A stretch of DNA of 6,191 bases from Xanthobacteraceae bacterium. Its GTDB lineage: Bacteria > Pseudomonadota > Alphaproteobacteria > Rhizobiales > Xanthobacteraceae. A program made the translations under genes and the position numbers. The stretch lies in contig JASHRR010000496.1 of assembly GCA_030037185.1 (NCBI GenBank), forward strand, positions 1 to 6,191. Direction: 5' to 3'. Position 1 is the first letter of the stretch; every line of letters begins with the position of its first letter. Positions 5,691-6,191 of this stretch are shown piece by piece. The notes beneath the pieces are model-generated. The model was given only the letters and a program-made list of their open reading frames with translations. It searched no databases and was not told the DNA's origin.

Positions 5691-6191
5691 GGTGACGCGG
5701 GCGAAACGGGTCGCGAGCGAGTCCGATCGTCAGAAAGCTCTCGCGGTCATGCGCTCGACCTATCAGCGCGAGAAGGGGTGGGTGCACGATGTCGAGCCCA
5801 TGTTCCCCAAAGAGGATCTCGGCCGCAGCGACCTGTCGTGGTTCATCGCCACGCGGCGCAACGAGGCGATGGGCGTGCTGCGGGTCCTTTATGACCCGCC
5901 GATCGAGCAATATCAGAAGTACGGCCTGACGGCGATCGACGAAACTGTCCGAGCCTACGACCTCATCAAATCGGAATGCATCGCGGAGGTCGGCCGATTC
6001 GCCGTGATCCCGGAGCGGCGCAAGGGCGTCGGCGTGGTACTAAGCCTGATGCGGGCAGCGACGCGCGAGATCGTCTCACGCGGCTACACGCTGCTCGTCA
6101 CCGATGTTTTCGAGAACGACCCGCACAGTCCGCTGCGGTTTCATACGCGCATCATCGGCTTCCGGCCGGTGGCAACGCATGAAGTCGGCGA
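5677..6191 (+). CDS. GNAT-fold N-acyltransferase-like protein (FeeM/LuxI-like), 3' end beyond window
   Basis: The frame stays open for 171 codons to the window edge, so the gene is partial. There is no signal peptide; it should be cytosolic. The N terminus has RSTYQREKGW (26-35), reminiscent of the R-x-x-[FY]-x5-W pattern of acyl-homoserine lactone synthases. WFIATRRNEAMGVLRVL (55-71) matches the strand pair in which those enzymes have a conserved G-x-x-R-L. EVGRFAV (104-110) resembles their E-x-[ST]-R-F signature, and RRKGVG (114-119) fits the GNAT R/Q-x-x-G-x-G loop that binds the pantetheine of the donor. These features also fit FeeM-type N-acyl amino acid synthases and, less closely, OlsB. 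The enzyme would join an acyl chain to an amino group. The overlap with the PlsC-like gene suggests both act on one product, as OlsB and OlsA do for ornithine lipids. The acceptor is unknown; a GNAT of other function remains possible. Confidence 0.75.
   Translation, partial: MRMLRVTRAKRVASESDRQKALAVMRSTYQREKGWVHDVEPMFPKEDLGRSDLSWFIATRRNEAMGVLRVLYDPPIEQYQKYGLTAIDETVRAYDLIKSECIAEVGRFAVIPERRKGVGVVLSLMRAATREIVSRGYTLLVTDVFENDPHSPLRFHTRIIGFRPVATHEVG

Overview
The window is GC-rich (roughly two-thirds G+C by eye), with tightly packed genes and a palindromic intergenic element of the GTAGCCCGGAT type. Together these suggest a proteobacterial chromosome, most likely an alphaproteobacterium of the Bradyrhizobium/Rhodopseudomonas kind. 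The taxonomic call is an inference from style, not from a marker gene. No rRNA, tRNA, insertion sequence, phage gene or CRISPR array was seen.

Left part (1-2194, + strand): a near-consensus sigma70-type promoter (TTGAAA, 17 bp, TATGAT) precedes a two-gene operon. The first gene encodes a small exported beta-rich protein of 163 aa. The second, 16 bp downstream, encodes a 516-aa exported protein made of two diverged copies of a two-domain Ig/TIG-like unit joined by a Pro/Gln linker. Neither has an assigned function that I recognise.

Middle part (2195-4633, - strand): a convergent operon encodes two c-type cytochromes. One is a 116-aa monohaem cytochrome (CGVCH, Met in PRMPGF). The other is a 617-aa three-part protein with a carboxypeptidase-regulatory/CnaB-like domain, a CTACH haem site and a C-terminal beta-propeller of the virginiamycin B lyase (Vgb)/NHL type. 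A strong hairpin with a T tract ends this operon in the 159-bp convergent gap. All four products of the left and middle parts carry export signals, so the cluster looks like an envelope redox or binding module whose substrate is unknown.

Right part (4634-6191): a 235-bp divergent gap holds a REP-like palindromic element that can fold in two mutually exclusive ways. It is followed on the + strand by a PlsC/LPLAT-family acyltransferase with an unusual H-x4-E catalytic motif. A GNAT-fold protein with FeeM/LuxI-like features overlaps it by 14 bp and runs off the right edge. This pair resembles the logic of N-acyl amino acid or ornithine-lipid synthesis (a GNAT N-acyltransferase plus a PlsC-like O-acyltransferase), but the product cannot be read from the sequence.
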